This document shows, piece by piece, positions 55,001 through 62,476 of a stretch of DNA of 64,000 bases. The notes under the pieces were generated by a model. The model made no database searches. It saw only the letters and a program-made list of their open reading frames with translations, and was not told where the DNA came from. Source of the DNA: Varroa destructor (Eukaryota; Arthropoda; Arachnida; Mesostigmata; Varroidae); NCBI RefSeq assembly GCF_002443255.2, contig NW_019211455.1:54388338-54452337 (forward strand), read 5' to 3'. How positions within the stretch are numbered: position 1 is the first letter of the stretch; each line of letters begins with the position of its first letter. The translations under genes were made by a program, and so were the position numbers.

Positions 55001-58000
55001 TGCTGTACGTAACAAACGTATTCATGGCGAACGATGGCGTCATGAGGATGATTCTACGACTGTTTTTCCGGATACGTTGTTTTCAATATTTCCCATTCAC
55101 TGAGACAGACTACGCAATTTGAAACCAGTTCAAAAATGCAATTTTTTCTTTTTTATACAAGCTTTATCTGCAGGACATTTTTTCACCTCAGGTCATGCTT
55201 CGCCTCCTTTTCCTCTATTTCAACAAGCTTTTAAAAAAAAATCCGTTCCAACGAACCCGCAATGATATTGGTTTCGTTTAGTAGAGGTTTTCCTGTTGTC
55301 TTCCCTGGCACCTCCGAATGATGTACGCATCTCTTTTTCCATTACAGTGGATTACGTGTCGATGAACGTGGCGATTTCGGCATTCGAACAGCACGGCCTG
55401 CGCGCACAAAATGACAAGGTGATTGGAGTCAACGAAATGGTACAGTGTTTAGCAGCCGTATTCGAAGGAGTGATTCGAGAACACGGCTCCGACGCTCTGC
55501 TTCGCCTGCCGCTATGTGTTGACATGTGTCTCAATTTCCTACTCAATCTATACGATACGTAAGTACGATGCTGGGCGTCGGCGACGTCTCCATGCTAAAT
55601 CGATTCGTTGCAATGCAGCAATTTTGTAGTTGGCAGAATCTAAAAAAAAAAAAAACGCCAACAGTACGTGAGGTTGCGTCTGATAGTCGCCACCCCCGGC
55701 CGTGTTTACAGGATTAACGCATTTACCTCCCGTTCCGTTTGTTTGCTCTTGCTCGAAGCATGATTGCTTGTTTAATTATAGTGAACAGATAATCGTTTGT
55801 AGATTCTGAACGACTTTTATAGACACATACGAATTTACCTCAATTTCATAGGTAGATATATTTGTTTCTTTTAATAACATGGTTTGTCTATTTACCTTAT
55901 AATGGTCGGTTTTTTGTCTGTTCGGTCGGTGGTCGATTTCCTCATGCGCGTTCCTATCGTTGTTACATATCATTACAGAGCCACTCGTACCGGGCACATT
56001 CGTGTGCTATCATTCAAAGTCGGCATCATCCTGCTCTGCAGGGCCAATCTAGAGGATAAGTTCAAGTGTAAGTACAGAAGCAACACGCTACTCAAATGAT
56101 ACGTATAGCATGTTATTAATAACTTATAATTAAATAAGCCAAGTAGAGAATTGGCAGGGCGTATTTTTTTACTTGCTGCAATCGAAAAGCTACAATATCT
56201 TATCGTTTATATAGATTTGATTTAGGTAGTAACAAACGTAGATATGAATTTTGAGGAAGCAAGCCTGAAAGGCTGTACGCCTTTCTCGTTTATGGAGAGG
56301 ATATTAGTCAGCGTTCTAATAGGTCAGCTGTGCCGTTACCGTTTTCGAAAGAAAGGACCTAAGTGGATGTCTGAATGGATTATAGGAAGCCTCTGATAAA
56401 TCTCACCGCTCTTAACATTAACCTTAAAGCGACCTGACCTGACTTGAGCAGCACCTTTTGCAATACTTGTTTTTTATAAATTTTACATTCATCTATATCG
56501 TAATGATTAAGATTGACCAATTCAGTTGCAATCTAGTCGAGTGTATTACACTTATAAATTGACGTATTTACAGAAAATCTACGTCCAAAGTTCACAGAAT
56601 TTGAATAAATTTTTAAGCGTTGCAGGACATATTCTTATCATACGATGATCCTATCTTATCTGCCAGTGAGGCTATTTATAATGACAAAAATATTATCATA
56701 CATTATCCTGGCTGTTTCTACATTTGCCAAGTATCTAATATCAAACAATTCATTATACTATAAAACGTTGAAAACAAAATAATAGATACACGTATATGAA
56801 CAAAACCTGACCTTGAATGTCAGCTCATACGATGCAGTATCACTAAAAAAACAACAATGAATTATTACATCTCTCATCAACATTACATTCCTATGAAAGC
56901 TAGAAGAGCTTCACAGGAACAATAAAAGATACAAAAAAAAAAATCAAATAACAATAAAAAGACAATAAGAGACAGAATAACAATGAAAGACGGATAAAAT
57001 ACTTCTACCGTTAATATGACAAGCATATTCTCATCATCAGCGCAAGAAAATGCCCTGCCTCCGTTAAACCCATCAGTTATTTAACGACCTTTGTTCTATC
57101 TCTTCGTTCTTCTTTACAGATCTATTCCGTTTGATCGCGGACGTGAATGGCTATGCTGATGAGAGGAAGTTAGGACTTTTGCTGCATGACTGCGTGCAGA
57201 CCCCCCGACTACTGGGGGAAGTGGCGGCTTTTGGCGGATCAAACATCGAGCCATCAGTGCGTTCGTGTTTCGAACGAGCTGGCCCAGGCCGCCGGGAAAT
57301 CAACGTGCAGATGTTCCTACAGTGGTTCATGCAGGAGCCGCAGTCACTTGTCTGGCTACCCGTGCTACATCGACTAGCAGCTGCCGAGTCAGCTAAACAC
57401 CAGGCCAAATGCAACATTTGCAAGCAGTACCCCATTGTCGGCTTTCGGTACCGCTGCCTAAAGTGCTTCAACACGGATTTGTGTCAGAATTGCTTCTTTT
57501 CTGGTCGGAGAGAAAAGGGCCATAAGCTCGCTCATCCCATGCAGGAATACTGCATGGCGGTACGTATATATTGTTGTCGTAATATATTGGACAGTGCTTT
57601 AAATGTTCTTAGCAGATTTGGGTGTACGCGCGAGATTTTAAAACGATTTGAAACCCGGGCAATATCGTTTTGTGTTGCGCCTGACGGAACAAAAACTGAA
57701 ACATCTAGGCTTTGAAACAACCTTGTGTTAGGTATAGAGCTTGAATAGTTATATACTAGGTTAGAATGGGCGTTCTACGGGTGCGTATATCACACAAAAA
57801 GTGAAATCGATAAAGCATAGATGCGTAATTGGCCCCTTTGCTTAGTAAGATTATGTTAGTAAGTAATGCTTAAGTAAGGTTATGGTGATCTATGGACAAA
57901 GTTTGATGCTTATTTATGTCTCGCTGATATGTCACTTTACAGACAACATCCGGTGAGGATGTTCGAGACTTTACGAAGATCATGAAGAACAAGTTCAAAT

Positions 58001-61000
58001 CGAAACGCTACTTCAAGAAGCACCCACGATTGGGCTACCTACCGGTGCAGACAGTGCTCGAGGGAGATGACCTGGAGAGTCCGGCCCCTCGATCGCCACC
58101 CACGCTTCATCCATCATCGGATCTACATTCGCGGATGGAGCATTACGCCAATAAGCTGGCGCAGGTTCAGCTCAGACCTCGATCAAATTCCACGCCGGAG
58201 TCGTACGTAAAGTTCCTTCTCATATCAAGTCTTTCTCGACTCTAGGCTATTATAAAAATCTTGCTAGTCAAGTCGTACTGTAACGCAATTCTGTAGAATA
58301 CGTATTTCATATTGATTAAAGTGAAAGCTCAAAATAAATAGTATATGAAGGCTTTTCCTACACTAAGGGCATATTTCTTTTAGCATAATTTATAGTATAA
58401 TAGGCATGCATTTTCTAAACCTAAGGCAGTATGTACGTCACATACAAACGTTTACAAAGATGTTGGCATATCAGTGACGCCAGCATAATCATAAACCGTA
58501 CCAGTATTACCGAAGCCGTTTTACTGATTTACTATGTTGCCAGTCTTTGTATGTGGAGATGACAAATAGGTAAGAACAAATCATGATAGTGGGAAGTGAA
58601 TCATAAAAAATTATTTCAACGATTTGAACGCCAGCCTGTAAAAAAGCGAATTTTTTCTCAATATAACATGTCCCCTTTACCAAATCTGCCTCCCCACTTT
58701 TTTACAGCGGTTCTGAGGATGAACATAACTTGATTAAGCAGTACTGTGCAGCGATGAACGGAGACGCGCATGGTCTCTCGACAAATGGCTCACTTAGCGC
58801 CGGGTTAGGGGCATCACCCATTCCGCCCCCCCTTAGTGCAATGGCAGTTGGTGTCGGCGCTGGCGGAAGCCTCGCCGGTCCAGGATCGCTACCTGGGGCG
58901 TTACCTGGGGGACTATCTGGGACGTTACCGGGCTCGTTGCCTGGCTCGATGCCTGTCGTCGGACCGCCGCCCGGTGTCCTGTTGACCCCATCAAGTCCGC
59001 CTACCATGCCCTCCATGTTCCTACAGCCTCGAAGCCCGGCGCAAGCGCCTACTCAGATCCTCGCTGACCAGAAGGACGAGCTGCAAATGATGATTCATGA
59101 ACTCGAACATGAAAATCGGCAACTTCATGCGGAATATGAACGTCTACAGGATTTACGGTGAGTGACAATGTTAACATTGTTCGGATTTCGAGTGTAGTAT
59201 AAAGAAATTATAACGGACTTTACCGTCGTTTTTTTCTGATGACTCTTTTTGTTATTGCTGTTTTTTTTTCGGGTGAATTTTACGTCGACTGCTTTTCTCA
59301 TTCGGTTCTTAACGTTTAGTGCTTGTATTCGGCGAACTACTCTTTATTAATACATGTTTAAACTTAAAGGAGTTATCAAATAACGTAGATGTCCTGAGCT
59401 AGTCTGTTCCAATTATATGGCTTCTTTTCGATATAAGGCAAAACATATAAGTAAAAAAGGACGTTTATTGTTTACCTATAAGTGCACACAAGTATACCAA
59501 TATATGAACAAAGGGAAAATGAACTGAACAGGAAAGGTAGGTGTTCAGTTGAAGTTATCCATATGGCCGGTCTGACACACCATTTATTCGTGAATTGTTG
59601 CATGAGCCTGTCAACATTTCAACGCATGCACGCATCTCTAGCCAGTGTTTTCGTGACCGACTCACCGTTCCCCGTTCCGACTGACAGCAATCAACATCGG
59701 CATGTCTCATAAAAATGACCATCAAATTAAACTTGTGCTTCTTCTACGTGCCAGTCCTATGTTTTTTTTTTTTGGTCAACTAGCTATAACTAGTTCTCTA
59801 TCAGTATTTTCATGATCCTTTCCCTAATGCTTAGCATCTATACCTGTCATTAACCGATAATCTGACTTGACCCGTGACTCATTCGGTGTCTTAACTAACC
59901 TCTTCTCCCGGGCACGCAGAGCAAGCGAAGGCTTCTCGCCGATGACACCTTCAATTCTCGGCGTCGATGGAGAGGTCGATGGTTTATCGACCCAAGACGA
60001 GGAGATGTTAGCTGAGGCCAAGATGCTCAGGGAACATAAAGGACGCCTGGAGGCACGAATGCGAATGCTCGAGGAGCAGAATCGCGCTCTGGATGCGCAA
60101 TTACGTCGATTACGGACACTTCTTGCCCAGCATGAGGGCTCCCCAGTCATCACTCCCGCTCTTGGCAGACCGGACCATGCGGACTATGTGGTCGCTGGCC
60201 ACCCGATGCTCAACGGCTCGACGCCGCGGCCAGGTTCCGCACTGAGTGGACATATAGGTGAGTCACTTGTTACTGTTGTTGATGGGTCAACAGCAACAAC
60301 TTCAACAAAAATCTCATGGCCGAGCTCAACTATTTTAAAATCACCACCAATACAACCATCTGTGTCGTCAACAAGCATTAGGGAGTCGATACAACTATTA
60401 CGAATCCAGTCGATGCGGCAACCCATAGCACAACTATTGCCACCAGTGACGTCCAAGTCATATTCTTCATCTCCGTATGCTCGACCACTCTCTACACCTG
60501 GTTCTTCGGCATCCATCAAAATGTCGTCAGTCAACTAGTCGATTGAATCGTTATACGAATCCCATTGGAGCAGCAGGAGCACGGGATGTTGCGCAGGAAA
60601 CCCAATGTTGCTGTGAGAACAGCAAATGTGCACTTTGCGTCCTCTTCGATTACCAATGCTTTCGTAAAAGCATAACCGTCTCCGTCAAAATCAAGTCAAG
60701 CTCACAGAAGTGATATGCACACTTCTGCCAGAGCGGCCCCAAATGTGGCTCAGGACGTGGCCAATCATGAGTGGTAAAAAAAAACAAGGCAGAAGACAAG
60801 ATTATGACGGAGCTTATGAAAACCCCGGACCTTCTGATGATACTAGGGTTCTTAGTGATCCGCTGTTGACGCCCAGTACCGATACAAATAGCACTCAAAA
60901 ATCGTCAATGAGCCAGTCGGCGTGCATCAATTTATCAGGAGTCGGCTCGCTTTGAGCTCGCCGTGAGAGGTTTCGACTGGCCTTGGTCCCTCCACCCCCA

Positions 61001-62476
61001 CCTCTTCCCCAGTCGGCATCAAGTCCGATGTACCCCATGACTCCGCCATTGTCTGCGTTTCCCGAGCCGGCGTTCTACCACCTCTACAAAGAGACCGCGC
61101 ACATCGCCCTCCGCTATCAAGTAAACTAGCGTTGTATTTCGTTACGTCGCGCTTAATAACCTCAGGCCGTCTTGAGCCTTAGCCGGCTCGGGGCTACTGT
61201 GACACTCATACAGATTAACTTTGAATGGTCTCATGCTTAATGAGAAATCACTAAACCTATTTAAAGCTGGTGTACATGGATGGGTGCGTTCCTTTCGATG
61301 AAAGCGGCCAAATCTTTTCTTAGTAAACACCACTAGTTAGACCAAGTGACGATGGCCAGGAGTTGCTTTATGCCTAGAAAAGTGCCCTTAAACTCTTCAG
61401 AATCGTGATTACGCTGTACGATGAACACAATTATTGTGCTATTAATTACCAAATAAAAAGCTGGTTATCTTAATCTATGATTACAGCTTATAAATGCAGG
61501 TTTAAGCAAAGCTAGCGGCAAAGTCCATCTAACCATACTAACCTTCTAACATTCTACTGCTAACAATTAATCTAACTCGTCTTTTCAACCTTTGCTTTTT
61601 CTACTCGCACGCTGCCTTGGAAATGGTGTACCCTTGCCGTTGGGGGAACTTCAATCGGTTTCGGTCGAACTACGTCCTAACCTAATTTAACGTCTCGTTT
61701 TTGTATTCAACCCCGGTGGTGTTGGTGCCATTGTTATATTTATTCACTTAAATACCGAACGGTTCATACGCATCTACGCCCACATGCATACACATACACA
61801 TGCACACACCCATATGTTCAATTCATCACATCTCAAAATGCCGAAATCCAAAACAACCATTTCAACTAAACCAATAAAAAATTCGAATGAACTTTGTTAA
61901 ATTTCTTTTCCGAACACCTGAAACTTTTTTATCGCCAATCGATTATTGTTACTCCCTTGCAATTCTCTGGGTCAATTCGGTACTATCCCAAACACCCATG
62001 CATGACATCTATGTTATGCCACTTCGCCACGTCAAATAGTGGGTGCTTGTGGATCTGCGCTTCAGATGGGTAATTTGCTTCACATGGCCAGCCACATCGG
62101 CCGCGTCATGGAGAGCTTCCACCCCGAACTGTTCGAAGACGAAGATGATCTGTCCGATGGCGATATTGTTGACGCGGCCTTCCGAAACCACCATCCTGCC
62201 AGCAGGAATGGACTAGACTATGAGTAACTATAGTATATTTAGTGAATAAAGCCAAAAGCAAAGCTAGAGAATGGATATCATCGTATCTCGTAAATATTAG
62301 TAACTGTTCTTCATCCGCATAGAGCCATGGAAACCGATGGAAACGCCAACGGATTGATCAGCAGGAAATCAGCAGAGGAAATTAGCCAGCAGGAAGCAAC
62401 CAAACCAGAAAGCCAACAAAGAAACCACTCATACAGCTTTTTTCTCTCTTATGCAGAAGCTAACGAAGAAAAATAG
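29818..62476 (+). CDS. Dys: Dystrophin, C-terminal half (17 exons, partial at the 5' side)
   Basis: This entry spans the joined coding sequence; the exons are listed separately. Exons: 29818-29993, 30552-30664, 31051-31200, 31623-31846, 51882-52019, 52286-52395, 52987-53102, 54533-54593, 54868-55004, 55348-55558, 55979-56067, 57120-57559, 57943-58202, 58708-59157, 59920-60257, 62040-62223 and 62323-62476. They total 3351 nt, an exact multiple of three, with no internal stop. The domain order (spectrin repeats, WW, EF-hands, ZZ, coiled coils) and motifs such as [31 protein letters not shown] and [12 protein letters not shown] are diagnostic of dystrophin/utrophin. Dystrophin is a cytoplasmic linker between cortical actin and the dystroglycan complex. 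The actin-binding N-terminus lies upstream of the window. Identity is very secure; the last two exons and the exact stop are less so. Confidence 0.96.
30552..30664 (+). CDS. Dys: Dys exon: spectrin repeat, helix A
   Basis: The acceptor is a T-rich tract ending CTTTAG; the donor is GTACGT at 30665. The sequence reads [20 protein letters not shown], then [16 protein letters not shown]. The spacing of Trp in DHWHQL and the LxxLxxW pattern match the start of the rod repeat that in human dystrophin reads DQWKRLHLSLQELLVWL. It enters in phase 2 and leaves in phase 1, consistent with both neighbours. Confidence 0.92.
31051..31200 (+). CDS. Dys: Dys exon: spectrin repeat, helix B
   Basis: The acceptor is CCCTGCAG and the donor GTAAGT at 31201. 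The reading frame gives [20 protein letters not shown] and continues [18 protein letters not shown]. The motif GGD, then Q..HR.F...L..K.P.I...L, is the family signature of this rod repeat, which reads GGDFPAVQKQNDVHRAFKRE in human dystrophin. It continues the repeat begun in the exon at 30552 and carries one base of a split Gln codon into the next exon. Confidence 0.94.
31623..31846 (+). CDS. Dys: Dys exon: acidic/Gly-rich linker plus helix C
   Basis: The acceptor is GTCACTTTTAG and the donor GTAAGT at 31847; the exon ends exactly on a codon. Its first half is a Gly-, Ser- and Asn-rich linker ([15 protein letters not shown]). Its second half is helical: [20 protein letters not shown], then [10 protein letters not shown]. 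The KLTEKWDLL segment aligns with the EVNTEWEKL stretch of the vertebrate rod and has the conserved helix-C Trp. Human dystrophin also has a loosely conserved linker here, so the divergence of the first half is expected. A 20 kb intron follows. Confidence 0.92.
32055..32068. repeat. C homopolymer run
   Basis: Fourteen consecutive C residues early in the 20 kb intron. Confidence 0.9.
33012..33049 (+). repeat. Short direct repeat, 14-nt copies
   Basis: The 14-mer TAGTAACGGCCTTA occurs at 33012-33025 and again at 33036-33049, with ten bases between the copies. It lies in the 20 kb intron; no function is evident. Confidence 0.7.
34703..34722. repeat. (GA)n microsatellite
   Basis: Ten GA dinucleotides in tandem in the 20 kb intron. 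GA repeats can bind GAGA-type factors in flies, but nothing else here supports a regulatory role. Confidence 0.85.
35172..35189. repeat. Poly(T) tract
   Basis: Eighteen T residues in the 20 kb intron. Confidence 0.85.
37760..37942 (-). pseudogene. Antisense fragment resembling a cytochrome P450 exon
   Basis: The minus-strand frame contains [18 protein letters not shown] followed by [18 protein letters not shown]. The pattern W..L..YG..F...F.G..P.VL.D...L.E.L resembles the N-terminal part of many microsomal P450s, where YG.VF...G..P.VVVSD...KEVL is usual. A minus-strand consensus donor GTATGT occurs right after KRG (complement of 37762-37767). I found no membrane anchor, heme-binding Cys motif or neighbouring P450 exons, so this would be a lone exon or gene fragment if real. 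Chance similarity is a serious alternative. Confidence 0.2.
38864..38883. repeat. (CA)n microsatellite
   Basis: Ten CA dinucleotides in tandem in the 20 kb intron. Confidence 0.85.
42433..42452. repeat. (ACAA)n microsatellite
   Basis: Five tandem copies of a CAAA-type tetranucleotide in the 20 kb intron. Confidence 0.8.
43055..43082. repeat. Poly(A) tract, 28 nt
   Basis: The longest homopolymer of the window, in the 20 kb intron. I looked for a retrotransposon body to its left and saw none. Confidence 0.9.
51228..51401 (+). CDS. Dys: Candidate alternative first coding exon for a short dystrophin isoform
   Basis: An ATG opens a frame starting [20 protein letters not shown]. The frame meets two GTGAGT donors, at 51303 after GNVK and at 51402 after SFLRAK, both in phase 0. 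The next downstream acceptor, at 51882, also needs phase 0, so either form splices in frame into [12 protein letters not shown], the start of the last spectrin repeat. The product would keep about one spectrin repeat, WW, EF-hands, ZZ and the tail. In dystrophin genes of vertebrates (Dp140, Dp116, Dp71) and flies, internal promoters in large introns supply short unique N-termini, and this exon sits at the 3' end of the largest fully contained intron. I recognise no homologue of the peptide and identified no core promoter. Confidence 0.5.
51882..52019 (+). CDS. Dys: Dys exon: start of the last spectrin repeat
   Basis: The acceptor is TTTATAG and the donor GTAAGA at 52020. The exon is exactly 46 codons in phase 0 at both ends. 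It reads [20 protein letters not shown] and ends [15 protein letters not shown]. The LQ.ALDD...RL..AE segment, followed by a Trp and DL..D.L, aligns with helix A of the last human rod repeat (LQEATDELDLKLRQAE, then W.PVGDLLIDSLQ). Phase 0 at its 5' end lets it accept either the upstream rod exon or the candidate alternative first exon. Confidence 0.95.
52286..52395 (+). CDS. Dys: Dys exon: last spectrin repeat, helix B
   Basis: The acceptor follows a T-rich tract ending TTTGTAG and the donor is GTAGGT at 52396. The sequence reads [20 protein letters not shown] and ends [12 protein letters not shown], where the final Arg codon is split. The vertebrate counterpart has EIAPLKENVSHVNDLA and a similar LSPYNLS end, so the conserved IAP and the helix end both match. 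Confidence 0.95.
52987..53102 (+). CDS. Dys: Dys exon: last spectrin repeat, helix C
   Basis: The acceptor is CGTTTGCAG and the donor GTACGT at 53103. The sequence reads [20 protein letters not shown] and ends [23 protein letters not shown]...L is shared almost residue for residue with human dystrophin, including the conserved Trp. The exon ends in phase 1 and leads directly into the WW domain. Confidence 0.97.
53103..54532. other. Intron before the WW domain
   Basis: About 1.4 kb of intron. The only notable element is the strong polypyrimidine tract at its 3' end (about 54491-54530, nearly all T), which marks the acceptor of the short WW exon. No other feature was seen. Confidence 0.85.
54533..54593 (+). 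CDS. Dys: Dys exon: first half of the WW domain (61 nt)
   Basis: The acceptor is GTGTTTCAG after a long T tract and the donor is GTAAGT at 54594. The residues are [20 protein letters not shown], so the first signature Trp (codon 54550-54552) and the central aromatic pair Tyr-Tyr lie here. The WW domain binds the PPxY motif at the tail of beta-dystroglycan, together with the EF-hand region. The exon is 61 nt, the length I recall for human DMD exon 62, which encodes the same residues. The Asn codon after Ile is split across the intron. Confidence 0.98.
54868..55004 (+). CDS. Dys: Dys exon: second half of WW and start of the EF-hand region
   Basis: The acceptor is TTTATTACAG and the donor GTACGT at 55005, which I preferred over GTAACA at 55009 because it yields ALCLDYVS, as in the family. 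The sequence reads [20 protein letters not shown] and continues [20 protein letters not shown]. The second WW tryptophan is in THWDHP (codon 54890-54892). The following segment, VRF.AYRTAMK.R.LQ.AL, is the invariant start of the first EF-hand-like helical region. Its 137 nt equal the sum of human exons 63 and 64 as I recall them (62 and 75). Confidence 0.98.
55348..55558 (+). CDS. Dys: Dys exon: first EF-hand-like region
   Basis: The acceptor is TTTTTCCATTACAG and the donor GTAAGT at 55559. Translation starts [20 protein letters not shown] and ends [18 protein letters not shown]. The [14 protein letters not shown] segment is nearly invariant in dystrophins. The EF-hand-like folds buttress the WW domain for dystroglycan binding; no canonical calcium-binding loop is apparent here, as in other dystrophins. 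It joins the next exon through a split Thr codon. Confidence 0.97.
55979..56067 (+). CDS. Dys: Dys exon: between the EF-hand-like regions
   Basis: The acceptor is ATCATTACAG and the donor GTAAGT at 56068. The sequence reads [20 protein letters not shown] and ends RANLEDKFK. The RTG.IRVLSFK.GI..LC.A.LEDK.. pattern is conserved across dystrophin, utrophin and dystrobrevin. At 89 nt it is one codon longer than the 86 nt I recall for the human equivalent. The last base joins the next exon to make Tyr. Confidence 0.97.
56068..57119. other. Intron before the ZZ exon
   Basis: About 1.05 kb of A/T-rich intron, with several short A and T runs toward its 3' end and the acceptor CTTCTTTACAG. No other feature was seen. 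Confidence 0.85.
57120..57559 (+). CDS. Dys: Dys exon: second EF-hand-like region and ZZ zinc finger
   Basis: The acceptor is CTTTACAG and the donor GTACGT at 57560. The first part reads [20 protein letters not shown], then the hallmark [13 protein letters not shown] and [18 protein letters not shown]. The ZZ finger occupies about 57404-57555. Its candidate zinc ligands are the pair CNIC (57410-57421), the pair CLKC (57454-57466), the pair CQNC (57482-57493) and two His residues at 57521 and 57533. The CLKC pair is the arthropod form; human dystrophin has SLKH there. ZZ stabilises the dystroglycan complex. The 440 nt approximate the sum of human exons 67-69 (437 nt, from memory). Confidence 0.98.
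57943..58202 (+). CDS. Dys: Dys exon: conserved post-ZZ segment and syntrophin-binding region start
   Basis: The acceptor is GTCACTTTACAG and the donor GTACGT at 58203. It opens [20 protein letters not shown], then [20 protein letters not shown], one of the most conserved stretches of the family. After GDDLESPAP comes a Pro/Ser-rich part, then the helical [15 protein letters not shown], matching HSRIEHYASRLAEME of vertebrates, where syntrophin binding begins. The exon ends in phase 2, completing a Ser codon with the next exon. Confidence 0.97.
58708..59157 (+). CDS. Dys: Dys exon: syntrophin-site helix, Gly/Pro linker and first coiled-coil helix
   Basis: The acceptor is CACTTTTTTACAG and the donor GTGAGT at 59158. 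It begins [19 protein letters not shown], matching the DDEHLLIQHYCQSLNQD of human dystrophin. A long low-complexity linker follows (poly-Gly, Ala, Pro, Leu) that contains six in-frame 12-bp units at 58887-58958. Then come [20 protein letters not shown] and the coiled-coil helix [17 protein letters not shown], equivalent to LEEENRNLQAEYDRLK in vertebrates. That helix pairs with dystrobrevin. The linker is much longer than in vertebrates. Confidence 0.96.
58887..58958 (+). repeat. In-frame 12-bp coding minisatellite (six imperfect units)
   Basis: Six consecutive 12-nt units of the form CGTTACCTGGGG (with variants such as CGTTACCGGGCT and CGTTGCCTGGCT) encode four-residue repeats of LPG type: [24 protein letters not shown]. 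They sit in the linker before the first coiled-coil helix. The unit is a multiple of three, so copy number can change without a frameshift. Confidence 0.9.
59158..59919. other. Intron between the coiled-coil exons
   Basis: About 760 nt of T-rich intron. No independent feature was recognised. The acceptor CTTCTCCCGGGCACGCAG is followed by the second coiled-coil exon. Confidence 0.8.
59920..60257 (+). CDS. Dys: Dys exon: second coiled-coil helix and Ser/Pro tail
   Basis: The acceptor is GGCACGCAG and the likely donor GTGAGT at 60258. It encodes [14 protein letters not shown], then the coiled coil [20 protein letters not shown] and [20 protein letters not shown]. The vertebrate and fly proteins read [20 protein letters not shown] here, so the identity is secure. 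The exon then becomes Pro/Ser/Gly-rich and ends [10 protein letters not shown] plus one base. The frame stays open past the donor to a TAG at 60536, so intron retention would add about 93 different residues. Confidence 0.95.
60258..62039 (+). other. 3' intron with coding-like stretches (possible alternative C-termini)
   Basis: The region is removed if exon 59920-60257 splices to 62040. It nevertheless holds unusually coding-like sequence. 60258-60538 continues the upstream frame with Ser/Thr/Pro-rich residues ([12 protein letters not shown]) to a stop. In that same frame, 60764-60955 reads [20 protein letters not shown] and on to a TGA, and 60956-61129 reads [20 protein letters not shown] and ends HIALRYQVN before TAG. 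These could be alternative terminal exons or decayed ones. The part after about 61130 looks like ordinary intron, with a CA-rich stretch near 61783-61815. Confidence 0.4.
62040..62223 (+). CDS. Dys: Dys exon: C-terminal tail
   Basis: The acceptor is CGTCAAATAG, with a weak pyrimidine tract. The phase matches the exon ending at 60257, completing a Val codon. It reads [20 protein letters not shown], then [20 protein letters not shown], and ends with RNGLDYE followed directly by TAA at 62225-62227. A helix ([16 protein letters not shown]) precedes an acidic patch. This tail is not in vertebrate dystrophin and I assign it from frame, position and composition. The sequence GAGTAACT at the end both encodes Glu-stop and contains a possible GTAACT donor (62224), so the exon may end at 62223 or run on as the terminal exon. 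Confidence 0.72.
62245..62250 (+). terminator. Possible polyadenylation signal AATAAA
   Basis: AATAAA lies 18 nt after the TAA at 62225. It would give a very short 3' UTR if the gene ends there. If the intron 62224-62322 is spliced, this signal is intronic. Confidence 0.3.
62323..62476 (+). CDS. Dys: Possible last Dys exon (alternative C-terminus, about 50 residues)
   Basis: After acceptor TTCATCCGCATAG the frame required by donor 62224 is open for 51 codons: a completed Glu, then [34 protein letters not shown] and finally [12 protein letters not shown] before TAG at 62474-62476. The 99-nt intron would be short but usable. The peptide is acidic and Gln/Glu-rich, which looks coding, and it continues the acidic character of the exon before. 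If the donor is not used, this is 3' UTR. I recognise no homologue. Confidence 0.45.

Noticed and set aside
55009..55014. GTAACA as the donor of the second WW exon
   Set aside because: Using it would put the next exon out of frame with LDYVS; the GTACGT four bases earlier gives the conserved ALCLD join.
58702..59016. Long Gly/Pro-rich minus-strand frame opposite a dystrophin exon
   Set aside because: It is the antisense image of the repetitive linker exon; the + strand frame is anchored by conserved dystrophin motifs on both sides.
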